The notes under the pieces were generated by a model. It saw only the letters and a program-made list of their open reading frames with translations. It did not search any database and was not told where the DNA came from. A stretch of 64,000 bases of DNA, taken from positions 22,698-86,697 of the forward strand of contig JAKSDA010000526.1 of the NCBI GenBank assembly GCA_022360315.1, read 5' to 3'. The stretch is from Pseudomonadota bacterium. GTDB taxonomy: Bacteria; Myxococcota_A; Polyangia; Haliangiales; Haliangiaceae. Positions 1 through 8,250 of this stretch are shown here, piece after piece; position 1 is the stretch's first letter, and each line of letters starts with the position of its first letter. The position numbers and the translations under genes are program-made.

Positions 1-56
1 GTCGCCCCGCACACGATGGCCAGGGACAGCAGACATATAACGCCTGCCCGCTTCAC
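1..56 (-). CDS. 5' end of a secreted or lipoprotein gene (runs off the window)
   Basis: A GTG at 56-54 overlaps the TGA stop of the upstream gene (53-55) as GTGA, the same arrangement as between the two motor genes of this operon. A GAGGG lies a few bases upstream. The 18 visible codons read as a basic start followed by a hydrophobic stretch (KRAGVICLLSLAIVCGA), which looks like a signal peptide, possibly with a lipobox Cys. Only this segment is present, so the function cannot be judged. It would be the fifth gene of the operon starting near 5792. Confidence 0.5.
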   Translation of the reverse strand, partial: MKRAGVICLLSLAIVCGA

Positions 57-1813
57 AATCGCCCTCGCTCGCGCTGGTAGTACTGCCGAAACAGGTTGAC
101 AAAATTGTTCAGATGAAGGTGATAGGGATACACATCGAGCAGATCCGGTCGCCCGTCGATCCATTCGTGGCCGAGGAAAAGATCGGCATCTCGCAAGAGT
201 TCCAGCTTGGTGAACAGATAACTCGGCTGGGCCAGCACATTGGCAATGTGCTCGCTGGTCTCTCCGGTGGCAACCGATTCTCGGCTGACCAGACGCCCGT
301 AGCGGAATCCTCTGGCCAGCAGCATGGCGAGTTGATGGTAGAGCTCGATCTGCCCCCTCTCGCCGGCGCTCGGGCTCGGTACGTGTAGCTCCCGGGCCTG
401 GAACTCGTGACCATCCACCACGAGCTCGTGTTCGCCAACAGCCAGACGCGGCCCGTTTTGCCGCGGCCCGCCCTGGTCTCGCTCTGCGATCGGAGCGCGC
501 TTTTCGGCTCGGTCTCTGTCCACGACGAGACATTGGAAACTCACGATACGCTGGGCCGGGGGCAGCTTGCGGCTGGACTCCCGGTCGATATCGCGGCCCT
601 GGCCGGGGTCCTGGCCCGCTCGTTCCGCCGCCCGGGCGGCGATCTTCGACATGACGAGTCTATGGTGCCGCCTGGCCAAAACCTCTCTCACGTTATCGAG
701 CGCGCCGGCCTCGGCGAGAAATTGCTCCGGGTGTTGTGCCAGCCTGGCACACGCATCTGACGGGGCATTCCAGTGAATGGTGTACTCGCGGCAAAAACCG
801 ACCACAGTCTGGTAGATCGGGTTGAACAAGAGCTGGTCGAGGACGTGTTCTACCACTTCGCTCGCCGCCAGCGTCGGGTCTTGCCGGCTCGACCGCGTCA
901 ACCGGTGGGGCATCCTGGACGCCCGTTTGATGCAGCCGACCCGATCGATTTGCCGGGCGACATAGTCGGGTAAAAAGAGCCTGAAAAGTGGCCTGGGAGC
1001 CGGCAGGGTGGTGAACAGATGGTGAGATGAGCGAGGAGTCGCGGCCACCGCGTCGTATCGCGTCCACAGAACACTGTCGAGGTCGTTCCACTCGTCTTCG
1101 AACCCGCCGCCCAGGTCCCGCCACCGTCCCGGATTGGCAATGTCGATGACCGATCGACCGCGGTCGACGAGAAGCCGCCAGGCATAGTGCAAATAGGGCT
1201 CGTCGGCCTGGCGCAACCGGCACGGCTCAACCGCCTCATCGTCCTTTTCCTCCTCTGCACACGAGCCCAGGCTATCGGCGTAGCCCAGCTGATATGCCCT
1301 GCGGATCAGAGCGCATCCCTGCTTGGTCGGATCCTTGGCCGAGTCGTCCGGGCTCGGCTGGTCCGGACAGTAGTTGGCGCTGGATTGGCTGATCTTGCGC
1401 GGATAGTCGGCCAAAAGAGAGATCGCCCGGTTGTCGAGTGTGATCAGCCCAACCCAGAAGAAGATGGCCAGGTAGATCAGTTGCTGCACAGGCCCGGGCA
1501 ATTCCAGGGTAATGCCTTTGGCGCCCCGTCCCAGCGTGACCACCTCGCGACTGCGTCGGGGCGCGAGCGACCCATCGGTGACCCAGCGCGAACGGCTGCC
1601 AAAAAAACGCAGGTAAAACTCGCTGCGGTCCCACAGACGCCAGAACCGAAATACTGCGGTCCCCGCGATCACCGCCAATAACCCGGCCAGAAAGGCCACC
1701 CACGGGTCGAGTTGGGCCAGATAATCGGCTCGCAAGCGATCGCGCGAAGACGCGATCGATAGGGCCAAAACCAGCAGCATCACCGAGGTGACTGTTTTTG
1801 CGCCGATCGACAC
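53..1813 (-). CDS. membrane protein of unknown function in a motor-like operon
   Basis: The protein is 586 aa and starts at GTG, with AGGAG six bases upstream and 13 bases after the stop of the MotB/OmpA-like gene. Three hydrophobic segments are visible: residues about 8-22, 36-56 and 108-128. A large soluble region with scattered Cys and many Arg/Glu follows. No catalytic motif was recognised. The tight spacing to the TolQ/MotA- and MotB-like genes suggests it is a structural or regulatory partner of that channel, possibly coupling it to a cargo. This is inference from context; the family is unknown to me. Confidence 0.75.
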   Translation of the reverse strand: MSIGAKTVTSVMLLVLALSIASSRDRLRADYLAQLDPWVAFLAGLLAVIAGTAVFRFWRLWDRSEFYLRFFGSRSRWVTDGSLAPRRSREVVTLGRGAKGITLELPGPVQQLIYLAIFFWVGLITLDNRAISLLADYPRKISQSSANYCPDQPSPDDSAKDPTKQGCALIRRAYQLGYADSLGSCAEEEKDDEAVEPCRLRQADEPYLHYAWRLLVDRGRSVIDIANPGRWRDLGGGFEDEWNDLDSVLWTRYDAVAATPRSSHHLFTTLPAPRPLFRLFLPDYVARQIDRVGCIKRASRMPHRLTRSSRQDPTLAASEVVEHVLDQLLFNPIYQTVVGFCREYTIHWNAPSDACARLAQHPEQFLAEAGALDNVREVLARRHHRLVMSKIAARAAERAGQDPGQGRDIDRESSRKLPPAQRIVSFQCLVVDRDRAEKRAPIAERDQGGPRQNGPRLAVGEHELVVDGHEFQARELHVPSPSAGERGQIELYHQLAMLLARGFRYGRLVSRESVATGETSEHIANVLAQPSYLFTKLELLRDADLFLGHEWIDGRPDLLDVYPYHLHLNNFVNLFRQYYQRERGRL

Positions 1814-1826
1814 GGGCGTCTCCTCG

Positions 1827-2426
1827 CTATTCTTCCTGGTCGTTTGCGGTTACGATCTTATCCTCGATGGTGATCCGGCGATTTTGCGCCTTGGCTTCGC
1901 GCAGGGCCGCTTTCTGCGCCGGAGTGATCTCGCCCTGAAAAACCGGCGTTTCCTGGACCGGCGAGTTGTCGGCGTGGGTGCACAGGATGGCGTGGTCGGC
2001 GATCTGCGGGCCGTATTTCTGAATCTCCTTGTACACTGCGTGGGCGCGCTGGTAACCCAGCAAGAGGTTCTTGTCCTTGTCTCCGTCGCTGTCGGTGTGG
2101 CCGTGTATCACGAGCAGCCGGTGAGTGAGCCCTCCTGTATCGAAGTTGAGTACGGCCCCGGTGTCGTCGGCGAACAGCTTGTTAAACACCTGCCGGCCCT
2201 GCTCGGTCAGCTGGTGTTTGCCAGTGGGAAAGAGCACGTCGCCGGGCAAGCTCACCATGCGCACGGTCTGGTCGCCGACCGCATCGGTGACACCGGCGTC
2301 CTTGCCCTGGCTTATCGACCACAGGATGACAAAGAAAACCATGATGATGGTCATCAAATCCATGTAGATGATCTGCCAGACTTCGGTTCTTTTGCGCTGT
2401 GGGCGCTTGAGGACAAATTGATTCAC
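1827..2426 (-). CDS. MotB/OmpA-like peptidoglycan-anchored channel subunit
   Basis: The protein is 199 aa from a GTG (2426-2424) that overlaps the TGA of the MotA-like gene as GTGA and has GGAGG eight bases upstream. An upstream ATG in the same frame would add 18 residues lying inside the neighbouring gene and is less likely. There is one membrane helix (residues about 20-40) that begins YMDLMT, placing an Asp where MotB and ExbD carry the proton-binding residue. An OmpA-like domain follows, with VLFPTGK, a GHTDSDGD stretch and RRITIEDKI, typical of peptidoglycan binding. It probably pairs with the product of 2423-3277 as a proton-driven stator. Confidence 0.85.
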   Translation of the reverse strand: MNQFVLKRPQRKRTEVWQIIYMDLMTIIMVFFVILWSISQGKDAGVTDAVGDQTVRMVSLPGDVLFPTGKHQLTEQGRQVFNKLFADDTGAVLNFDTGGLTHRLLVIHGHTDSDGDKDKNLLLGYQRAHAVYKEIQKYGPQIADHAILCTHADNSPVQETPVFQGEITPAQKAALREAKAQNRRITIEDKIVTANDQEE

Positions 2427-3277
2427 CTGCGCACCTCCACCTTGGTCTCGGTCTCGATCAGCACTCGAAGAGCGCGGCAAAAGGTCTCGAAGTCGTAGTC
2501 GAGGGCCTTCAAACGCTGATCGAATCGCGACGCGATGATCTTGTAGATCGAGGAAAAAACCGCGCCGTAGAGCGTGGTTTTGAGGGCAAGAGCCAGTTGC
2601 GGCGACAGGTATTCGACCGTGACTTCGGAGCCGAGGCTGTCGAACATGCTGATCAGTCCGACGATGGTGCCAATCAGCCCAAACAGCGGCATGGCACCGG
2701 CGACGAATTCGAGGTGCGCGCTCGAGTAGTCGTAGAGCTCATGGCACTCCACATAATAGGCGTGGGCCATATACTCGACGTAGTCCGACGCCTGATCGCG
2801 TTCCAGGATGGCCTGGATGTCCCGGGACAGCGGATTGTCGGGCAGCCTGGCAATGGCGCCAGCCTGGATCGGACCGAGCTTGACGTGCCCGGTGGCGTCC
2901 ATCCGGATCTGGAGAAATCGGCGCAGTGGAACCAGGGTCTCCTGCAGGTATGCAGCTCGCGCGATCACGTGTTTGCTGGAAAAAAAGATGGTGACCGATG
3001 ACAGGAAGAGCTTGGCCAGCTCTGCTCCGGTCACGTACACGAGCAGGGCAAAGGAGACCATGAGCATGGCCAGAAAAAAGTTCTCAGTGATAAAAAAAAC
3101 CACCGCGACCGCAAACAGACCGGCGAATCCCAAAAGGCCCAGAACGCCTGCGCCGGCCGCTGCCTTGTTGATGGCCAGGGTCGTCTTGCTGACCGTTGCA
3201 AAGAAAAGGGACGAGTCGTCACGGCCTTCTCCGCTGTCCCTGCTCTCGTTACTCTGCTCGGGTGTCTTGTCTGCCAT
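2423..3277 (-). CDS. TolQ/ExbB/MotA-family proton channel protein
   Basis: The protein is 284 aa. It has a hydrophobic pair at residues about 42-90, a cytoplasmic domain, then the signature two-helix region LFGLIGTIVGLISMF ... ALKTTLYGAVFSS typical of MotA_ExbB proteins. The first 29 bases overlap the end of the preceding gene, and its stop overlaps the GTG of the MotB-like gene, so translation is likely coupled through the operon. Family knowledge says such proteins form the ring around MotB/ExbD-type helices and use proton flow for mechanical work. What this one drives (motility, envelope maintenance, transport or defence) is not shown. Confidence 0.88.
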   Translation of the reverse strand: MADKTPEQSNESRDSGEGRDDSSLFFATVSKTTLAINKAAAGAGVLGLLGFAGLFAVAVVFFITENFFLAMLMVSFALLVYVTGAELAKLFLSSVTIFFSSKHVIARAAYLQETLVPLRRFLQIRMDATGHVKLGPIQAGAIARLPDNPLSRDIQAILERDQASDYVEYMAHAYYVECHELYDYSSAHLEFVAGAMPLFGLIGTIVGLISMFDSLGSEVTVEYLSPQLALALKTTLYGAVFSSIYKIIASRFDQRLKALDYDFETFCRALRVLIETETKVEVRR

Positions 3278-5792
3278 GAGCCGGGTGTCCTTGATGGTCC
3301 TGCGCCTCGTCGCGCAGAGATTCCTGTAATTGACGTTGTTGTTCTGCGATCCTGTCGACGTAGATCGGGTGGTATTCGATCGCCTGCATGACAGCTGTGC
3401 CCAACCCGATCAGAAACGCCAGCGCGATGGCACAAGCGGTGATCCAGCCCAGCCGGGTCTCGCGCGGATCGGCGATCGGCGATTCGGAGAATCGCGACAG
3501 CCAGACCAGTCGGTTGCGGATCGAAGCTCGAAAAAACTGCCGTTCGATCCCCTTGCGCGGCTCTTTCGCCACCTCGCGCAGGATTCGGGTCGAGCTGCGA
3601 TGGAGCTCATCCGCGCTGGCCCGGGTGGTCAAAAATTGCTCCTCTTGCGAGGCCAGATAATACAGATACTGGATCAGGGGGTGACGGGCATAGTGCAGGG
3701 CCGGATACGCGTCGGCGATCATGGTCGGGTAGCGGGCCAAAAAGCGCCCGACAATGGCCTGGGGCACACCGTAGACAACCGACGCAATAGCGCGAAAAAG
3801 CCCCGATCCTGCGCTGATTCGCACCTCGCATGCCAGGGCCAGGGTGGCCCGCTGGTTGTCCTGGCGTTCGATCGCGCCGATATGCCCGGCCAGGGCGCCG
3901 AACAGAAAGTCCCGGTCAGTGGGATCGGTATCGTCGTGCTCCTCGTCCGGGTCTGGAGCAAACCAGGCGTAGTGTTCCGACAGAAGCTCGCGGACCACCT
4001 CGAGGTCTTGCACGCTGTCGGCGATGAGCGGCACCAGTTCACCGGGAGCGGCCGGCACCACGTAGCCGAGCAATGTGGCGGCCTGACCGAGTTGTTTCCG
4101 CTTGGGTCCGCCAGCGGCGCTGCGGACTCTGCGCCGTCGGGTCGACCGCTGTCGATCGACCGATCGCAACTCTCGATCTCGCGGCCGGCCGAGCAGCCTT
4201 TGCAGCAGCCGAGAAGGACCGCCGGGCCTCCTGTCCGGGCCGCCGCGTTCCTGCCGATTCGAGCTCTTTTCCTGGCCGATCACGATGCCCGCAGACCAGT
4301 CGGGCATGTCGACCCGGCTCTCCCCCGGCAGCGCTTCTTCGAGACCGCCCATGGCGACGACGAGGAGTTTTTCGCCGATCACAATCCGGCTTTCGATGAG
4401 CCCGCCTCCGTAACAGACCACGCCGTCGCGCTTGCCGGGCAGAAATAGAATCCGCGACAATAGCCTCTGATCGATGGCCCAGCCGGTGCGCCTGAGGTAA
4501 CCGGTAAAGTAGCGCTGGATCTCGTGATGCCAGGGATTGTCGCGGGTCGCCGGACCCTCGACCAGCCGGTCATCCAGATACAGGGTCAGACCGTGAACCC
4601 ACGACAAAAACCACGAGCGGGCGAGAAGTCCCGTGGCCGGCGCGAACACGATGATCGCGGTACTGCGCGGAATGTCGAAAAAGCCAACCACCCACAGGAG
4701 CGCCCAGGCAAACGGCAGATAGTACACTGCCAGCAACACGGCGCGCTGGATCGACGCGATGAGCCAGGCCCGGATGAGGCGAAAGACGTCCCGGTGGGCC
4801 ACTCGATCCAGACCGTGCAGAGGTGGAACCACAAAGCGAAGAGTGGCCAGAACCAGCCAACCCCAGGCCATGCCACCGGCAACGGCGATCAGCCACTCCC
4901 AGGTCGCCGGCTGCCCGGATAACACGGGCGGTATGAGCGCGGCCGCCGACCCCGCCGTCGCCGTCGAACTGAAACCGCGAATCCAGGTGAACGAGGCCAG
5001 AATCAGGCAGGTTGCACCGACCAGCATGGCGAGGGGAAAGGAAGGCACGCCGACCAGCCGCCAAAGACCCCGATCGAATCGTCGGTCGCCCAGCGCCAGC
5101 GCGGTGAAAAGGAACGGCAGAGCAAAAAACCACGCTGCCGCAAAGAGTATCCAGCCAGCGATCCGCAACTGCTCGCCGATCTCCGGGCTGACCTGAGCGG
5201 CGTTGCCTGTATCAGACTCGTCCGCATCAGTTCCACCCGGCGGGGCGAGATTCTGTATTCCAGCCAGATAGGGTTTTTGATCGAGCAGACCGCCTTGTTT
5301 CAAAAACGGGCCAAAGGCATCCAGCGTCTCTTGTTTCAGTCTGATCAAGCTGGATTCCGCTCCGATGTGAATAGAGCCACGCGCCACCTGGGCGGGTGTC
5401 CATGTCTCGTAGAGCACGTAGTTCAGCGAATCTCCGCTGACAATACCGATCATCTCGATATCGGGCGTAAGGTCGGACCCCGCGAGGCCGTTCTCTGAGC
5501 CGAGTGGTTTTTCGGGTGCCATGCCGGGCACCCGCTCCTTGCCCTCGATCACTGTGAACCGCTGGTAACTCGACAGTTCGCGGCGGATATGCTGCTCGAG
5601 TGCTCTGGCGATCCACGGCTGCGAGCCAGGCCCCGGACTGATGTCCACGAGCACGATACCACCGACTTTTTCTTCGTCGTCGACCGCGCTTTCGCCAGCC
5701 ACGGGGAAAACCGGGCCGCACAGCACACAGGCGACGACCACGGCGGTAGCCGGGCGCTGCGACGACGAGTTGAAGAATGTACTGGGCATCAT
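3249..5792 (-). CDS. large membrane protein with signal peptide, first gene of the motor-like operon
   Basis: I start at the ATG at 5792 (847 aa) rather than 32 codons earlier, because the sequence from there gives a signal peptide (hydrophobic VVVACVLCGPVFPVAG at residues about 18-33). A periplasmic domain of about 200 residues follows. Next come roughly five to six membrane helices between residues about 215 and 400, then a long Arg-rich cytoplasmic region and a last hydrophobic helix near residue 805. A basic low-complexity linker rich in Arg and Gly sits around residues 520-570. No enzyme motif was recognised. The 3' end overlaps the TolQ-like gene by 29 bases. Confidence 0.75.
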   Translation of the reverse strand: MMPSTFFNSSSQRPATAVVVACVLCGPVFPVAGESAVDDEEKVGGIVLVDISPGPGSQPWIARALEQHIRRELSSYQRFTVIEGKERVPGMAPEKPLGSENGLAGSDLTPDIEMIGIVSGDSLNYVLYETWTPAQVARGSIHIGAESSLIRLKQETLDAFGPFLKQGGLLDQKPYLAGIQNLAPPGGTDADESDTGNAAQVSPEIGEQLRIAGWILFAAAWFFALPFLFTALALGDRRFDRGLWRLVGVPSFPLAMLVGATCLILASFTWIRGFSSTATAGSAAALIPPVLSGQPATWEWLIAVAGGMAWGWLVLATLRFVVPPLHGLDRVAHRDVFRLIRAWLIASIQRAVLLAVYYLPFAWALLWVVGFFDIPRSTAIIVFAPATGLLARSWFLSWVHGLTLYLDDRLVEGPATRDNPWHHEIQRYFTGYLRRTGWAIDQRLLSRILFLPGKRDGVVCYGGGLIESRIVIGEKLLVVAMGGLEEALPGESRVDMPDWSAGIVIGQEKSSNRQERGGPDRRPGGPSRLLQRLLGRPRDRELRSVDRQRSTRRRRVRSAAGGPKRKQLGQAATLLGYVVPAAPGELVPLIADSVQDLEVVRELLSEHYAWFAPDPDEEHDDTDPTDRDFLFGALAGHIGAIERQDNQRATLALACEVRISAGSGLFRAIASVVYGVPQAIVGRFLARYPTMIADAYPALHYARHPLIQYLYYLASQEEQFLTTRASADELHRSSTRILREVAKEPRKGIERQFFRASIRNRLVWLSRFSESPIADPRETRLGWITACAIALAFLIGLGTAVMQAIEYHPIYVDRIAEQQRQLQESLRDEAQDHQGHPAHGRQDTRAE

Positions 5793-5839
5793 CCGAGTGC
5801 CAGAGCCGGTGGACTGTATATCGGCCAGTGCGGTGACAG

Positions 5840-6538
5840 GTGAGTAATGACGGAGTGACAGTGACGTGGAGAGTACCCCAGACAGCATGCTACTCTGACC
5901 TAGTTGTGAAATCTGCCGACGCAGCTTGTGTGATCGTGGCTGGTGGAAAGGCGAGTCGGATGGGACATCGGGTCAAGGCGCTTATTGAAATCGAAGGCCG
6001 AACAGTGCTGGATCGTATCCTGGACGTTGTGGCGCCTCGCTTCGCCGCTCTGGCGATCGCCGCGAACGACCCGAGTCCGTACGCAGGATGCGGTTTTCCG
6101 GTCTTGCCGGATGCGGTGCTCGGCCAGGGACCACTGGCCGGCATTCTATCGGCGTTGCGCTGGTGTCGGCGGCCGTATCTTCTGGCCGTGCCTTGCGATA
6201 TGCCGTTTCTCGACGGCCGGATTGTCGATCTCTTGCTGTCGCGGCGGGAGCCGGGTGTCGCTGCAGTGGCGCCATTTGTCCGCGGCTTGCCCGAGCCTCT
6301 CCTGGCCCTGTACGGGCAGACCTGCCTGCCCGCGCTCGAGCGCCGCCTCGACTCCGGGCAATACAAGGCGTCCGGTCTGTTGACCGATGAAGGACTGAAG
6401 GTGAGCCCGATCTACGAAGCCGAGTTGCGCGCCATCGACCCGGAACTGACGTCTCTGACCAATCTCAATAGCCACGCTGACCTGAGACGCCTTGAGGCCG
6501 AGATCTCGCAGAGACCGGGCCCCGACCCTGCAAGGTAG
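5840..6538 (+). CDS. mobA: MobA-like molybdenum cofactor guanylyltransferase
   Basis: The protein is up to 232 aa and has a nucleotidyltransferase fold. The N-terminal motif VIVAGGKASRMG with a following KAL matches the LAGG-x-SxRMG-xxK nucleotide-binding loop of MobA-type enzymes, and VPCDMPFLD supplies the metal-binding Asp. MobA attaches GMP from GTP to Mo-molybdopterin. The start is unclear: ATG 5840 leaves a 22-residue tail before the fold, while GTG 5906 fits the family length better; neither has a clear ribosome binding site. It is divergent from the motor-like operon. The aldehyde:ferredoxin oxidoreductase at 20.4 kb is another pterin-metal enzyme but is not adjacent. Confidence 0.8.
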   Translation: MSNDGVTVTWRVPQTACYSDLVVKSADAACVIVAGGKASRMGHRVKALIEIEGRTVLDRILDVVAPRFAALAIAANDPSPYAGCGFPVLPDAVLGQGPLAGILSALRWCRRPYLLAVPCDMPFLDGRIVDLLLSRREPGVAAVAPFVRGLPEPLLALYGQTCLPALERRLDSGQYKASGLLTDEGLKVSPIYEAELRAIDPELTSLTNLNSHADLRRLEAEISQRPGPDPAR

Positions 6539-6594
6539 CTCCGGCTTCGGCTTGACCTGAGCAGGCTCGCTTGCCAGAGCCACTGGCCAGTGAG

Positions 6595-6663
6595 CTGTGC
6601 GCAAATCGCACAGTGCGCGCGCTGTTGCGCGCCGCACACCATGCGCACAGTTTGTTTATTTTC
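6595..6663 (+). terminator. intrinsic terminator after mobA
   Basis: Nine-base arms at 6595-6603 and 6642-6650 enclose an inner GC-rich hairpin (GTGCGCGC paired with GCGCGC-type bases) and are followed by the T-rich run TTTGTTTATTTTC. It lies about 55 bases past the mobA stop and 120 bases before the aldehyde dehydrogenase start. Confidence 0.65.
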
Positions 6664-6780
6664 AGCAAGTTATGATTGGAACGCAAATGGCAAAGGGGAG
6701 TACTACCCCAGCTTGAATTCCACATCAATCACAGTGATGATTGCAATGCTCTCGCGAGCTATCTGATCGAGGTACGCGCA

Positions 6781-8220
6781 ATGCGTAAAATGCGTCAATT
6801 CTATATCAACGGTGAGTGGGTCGATCCGGTCAAGCCGAAACCGTTTGACGTGATCAACCCGGCAACCGAGGAAGTCTGCGGCCGAATCAGCATAGGTGGT
6901 CCGAAAGACGTTGACAGGGCCGTCGCGGCGGCTGTCGCCGCAGCGGACAGCTACGCGGCGACCTCCCGCGAGGAGCGTATCGGGCTGCTTCAAGGCATCC
7001 TCGATCGCCTGAAGCAGCGCAACGACGAGATTGCGACCGCCATCATGGAAGAAATGGGCGCCCCCTGGTCGCTAGCGCAACGTGCCCAGGCCCCCTGCGG
7101 CCCGCAGCACTTCGAAGCCGCGCTGGAAGCGCTGAAAGTGTTTGAATTCGAGGAGCTTCACGGAACGACGCTGATCCGTAAGGAACCGATTGGCCCCTGC
7201 GCGCTGATTACGCCATGGAACTGGCCCGTCAACCAAGTGGCTGTCAAGGTGGCACCCGCGCTTGCGTCCGGCTGTACGATGGTGCTGAAACCCAGCGAAG
7301 TTGCGCCTTTCGACGCCATGATCCTGGCCGAGATCATTCACGACGCCGGCGTGCCTGCTGGCGTGTTCAACCTGGTCAATGGCGACGGACCGAATGTCGG
7401 AGCGGCTATGAGCAGCCACCCCGATATCGCGATGGTTTCGTTTACCGGTTCAACGCGCGCCGGTGTGGCGGTGGCGATGAACGCCGCACCGACCGTCAAG
7501 CGGGTCGCGCAGGAACTCGGTGGCAAGTCGGCCAATATCATCCTCGACGATGCCGATCTGCAGCGGGCGGTCACCTTCGGCGCGGCGGCCTGTTTCAGCA
7601 ATTCTGGGCAGTCGTGCAATGCGCCGACGCGCATGCTGGTGCCCCGCAAATTCCTCAAGGACGCAACAGCGATAGCGGCGGCACAGGCGGAATCTACAAA
7701 AGCGGGCGACCCGACCGACGAGGCCACCAGACTTGGCCCGGTCGTCTCGGCGGCGCAATGGAGCAAGATCCAGGACCTGATTCAAAAGGGTATCGATGAG
7801 GGCGCGACGCTTGCCGCAGGCGGCACCGGGCTCCCTGCAGGGCTGGACCGGGGGTACTTTGTAAAGCCAACTGTTTTCACTAATGTTTCTAATGACTTGA
7901 CTATTGCTCGCGAAGAGATCTTCGGACCGGTATTGTGCATTATTCCCTACGACAGTGACGATGAGGCCGTCGCGATTGCCAACGATACCCCGTACGGTCT
8001 ATCAGGCTACGTCAGCAGCGGCAACCTTGAGCGGGCGCGCAAAGTTGCCGCAAATATGCGCACGGGCATGGTACATATCAACAACGCGCCGCTGGATTTG
8101 ATGGCACCTTTCGGGGGCTACAAGCAATCCGGTAACGGCCGCGAGTGGGGACGGCACGGTATCGAGGAATTCCTTGAGCTGAAGTCGGTCTACGGCTTCG
8201 AGGGGAAACAGGCCGGCTAG
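6781..8220 (+). CDS. NAD(P)-dependent aldehyde dehydrogenase
   Basis: I start at ATG 6781 (479 aa), with GAGG about ten bases upstream, because the fold begins with MRQFYINGEWV and the frame upstream has no family sequence. Visible family marks are TPWNWPVNQVAVKVAPALA, FTGSTRAG (cofactor loop), VAQELGGKSANI with the general-base Glu, and FSNSGQSCNAPTRM with the catalytic Cys; the C-terminal FGGYKQSGNGREWG is also typical. It oxidises an aldehyde to the acid, but the substrate cannot be read from the sequence. The length is normal. It stands alone, with a terminator upstream and the convergent ABC gene 30 bases downstream. Confidence 0.93.
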   Translation: MRKMRQFYINGEWVDPVKPKPFDVINPATEEVCGRISIGGPKDVDRAVAAAVAAADSYAATSREERIGLLQGILDRLKQRNDEIATAIMEEMGAPWSLAQRAQAPCGPQHFEAALEALKVFEFEELHGTTLIRKEPIGPCALITPWNWPVNQVAVKVAPALASGCTMVLKPSEVAPFDAMILAEIIHDAGVPAGVFNLVNGDGPNVGAAMSSHPDIAMVSFTGSTRAGVAVAMNAAPTVKRVAQELGGKSANIILDDADLQRAVTFGAAACFSNSGQSCNAPTRMLVPRKFLKDATAIAAAQAESTKAGDPTDEATRLGPVVSAAQWSKIQDLIQKGIDEGATLAAGGTGLPAGLDRGYFVKPTVFTNVSNDLTIAREEIFGPVLCIIPYDSDDEAVAIANDTPYGLSGYVSSGNLERARKVAANMRTGMVHINNAPLDLMAPFGGYKQSGNGREWGRHGIEEFLELKSVYGFEGKQAG

Positions 8221-8250
8221 TAAGTAAATGGCTTCTTTGCTCACGCTTCC

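Noticed and set aside
53..5792. Zorya-type defence system
   Set aside because: ZorA/ZorB-like channel proteins are present, but ZorA-type tail length and the ZorC/D/E partners are absent.
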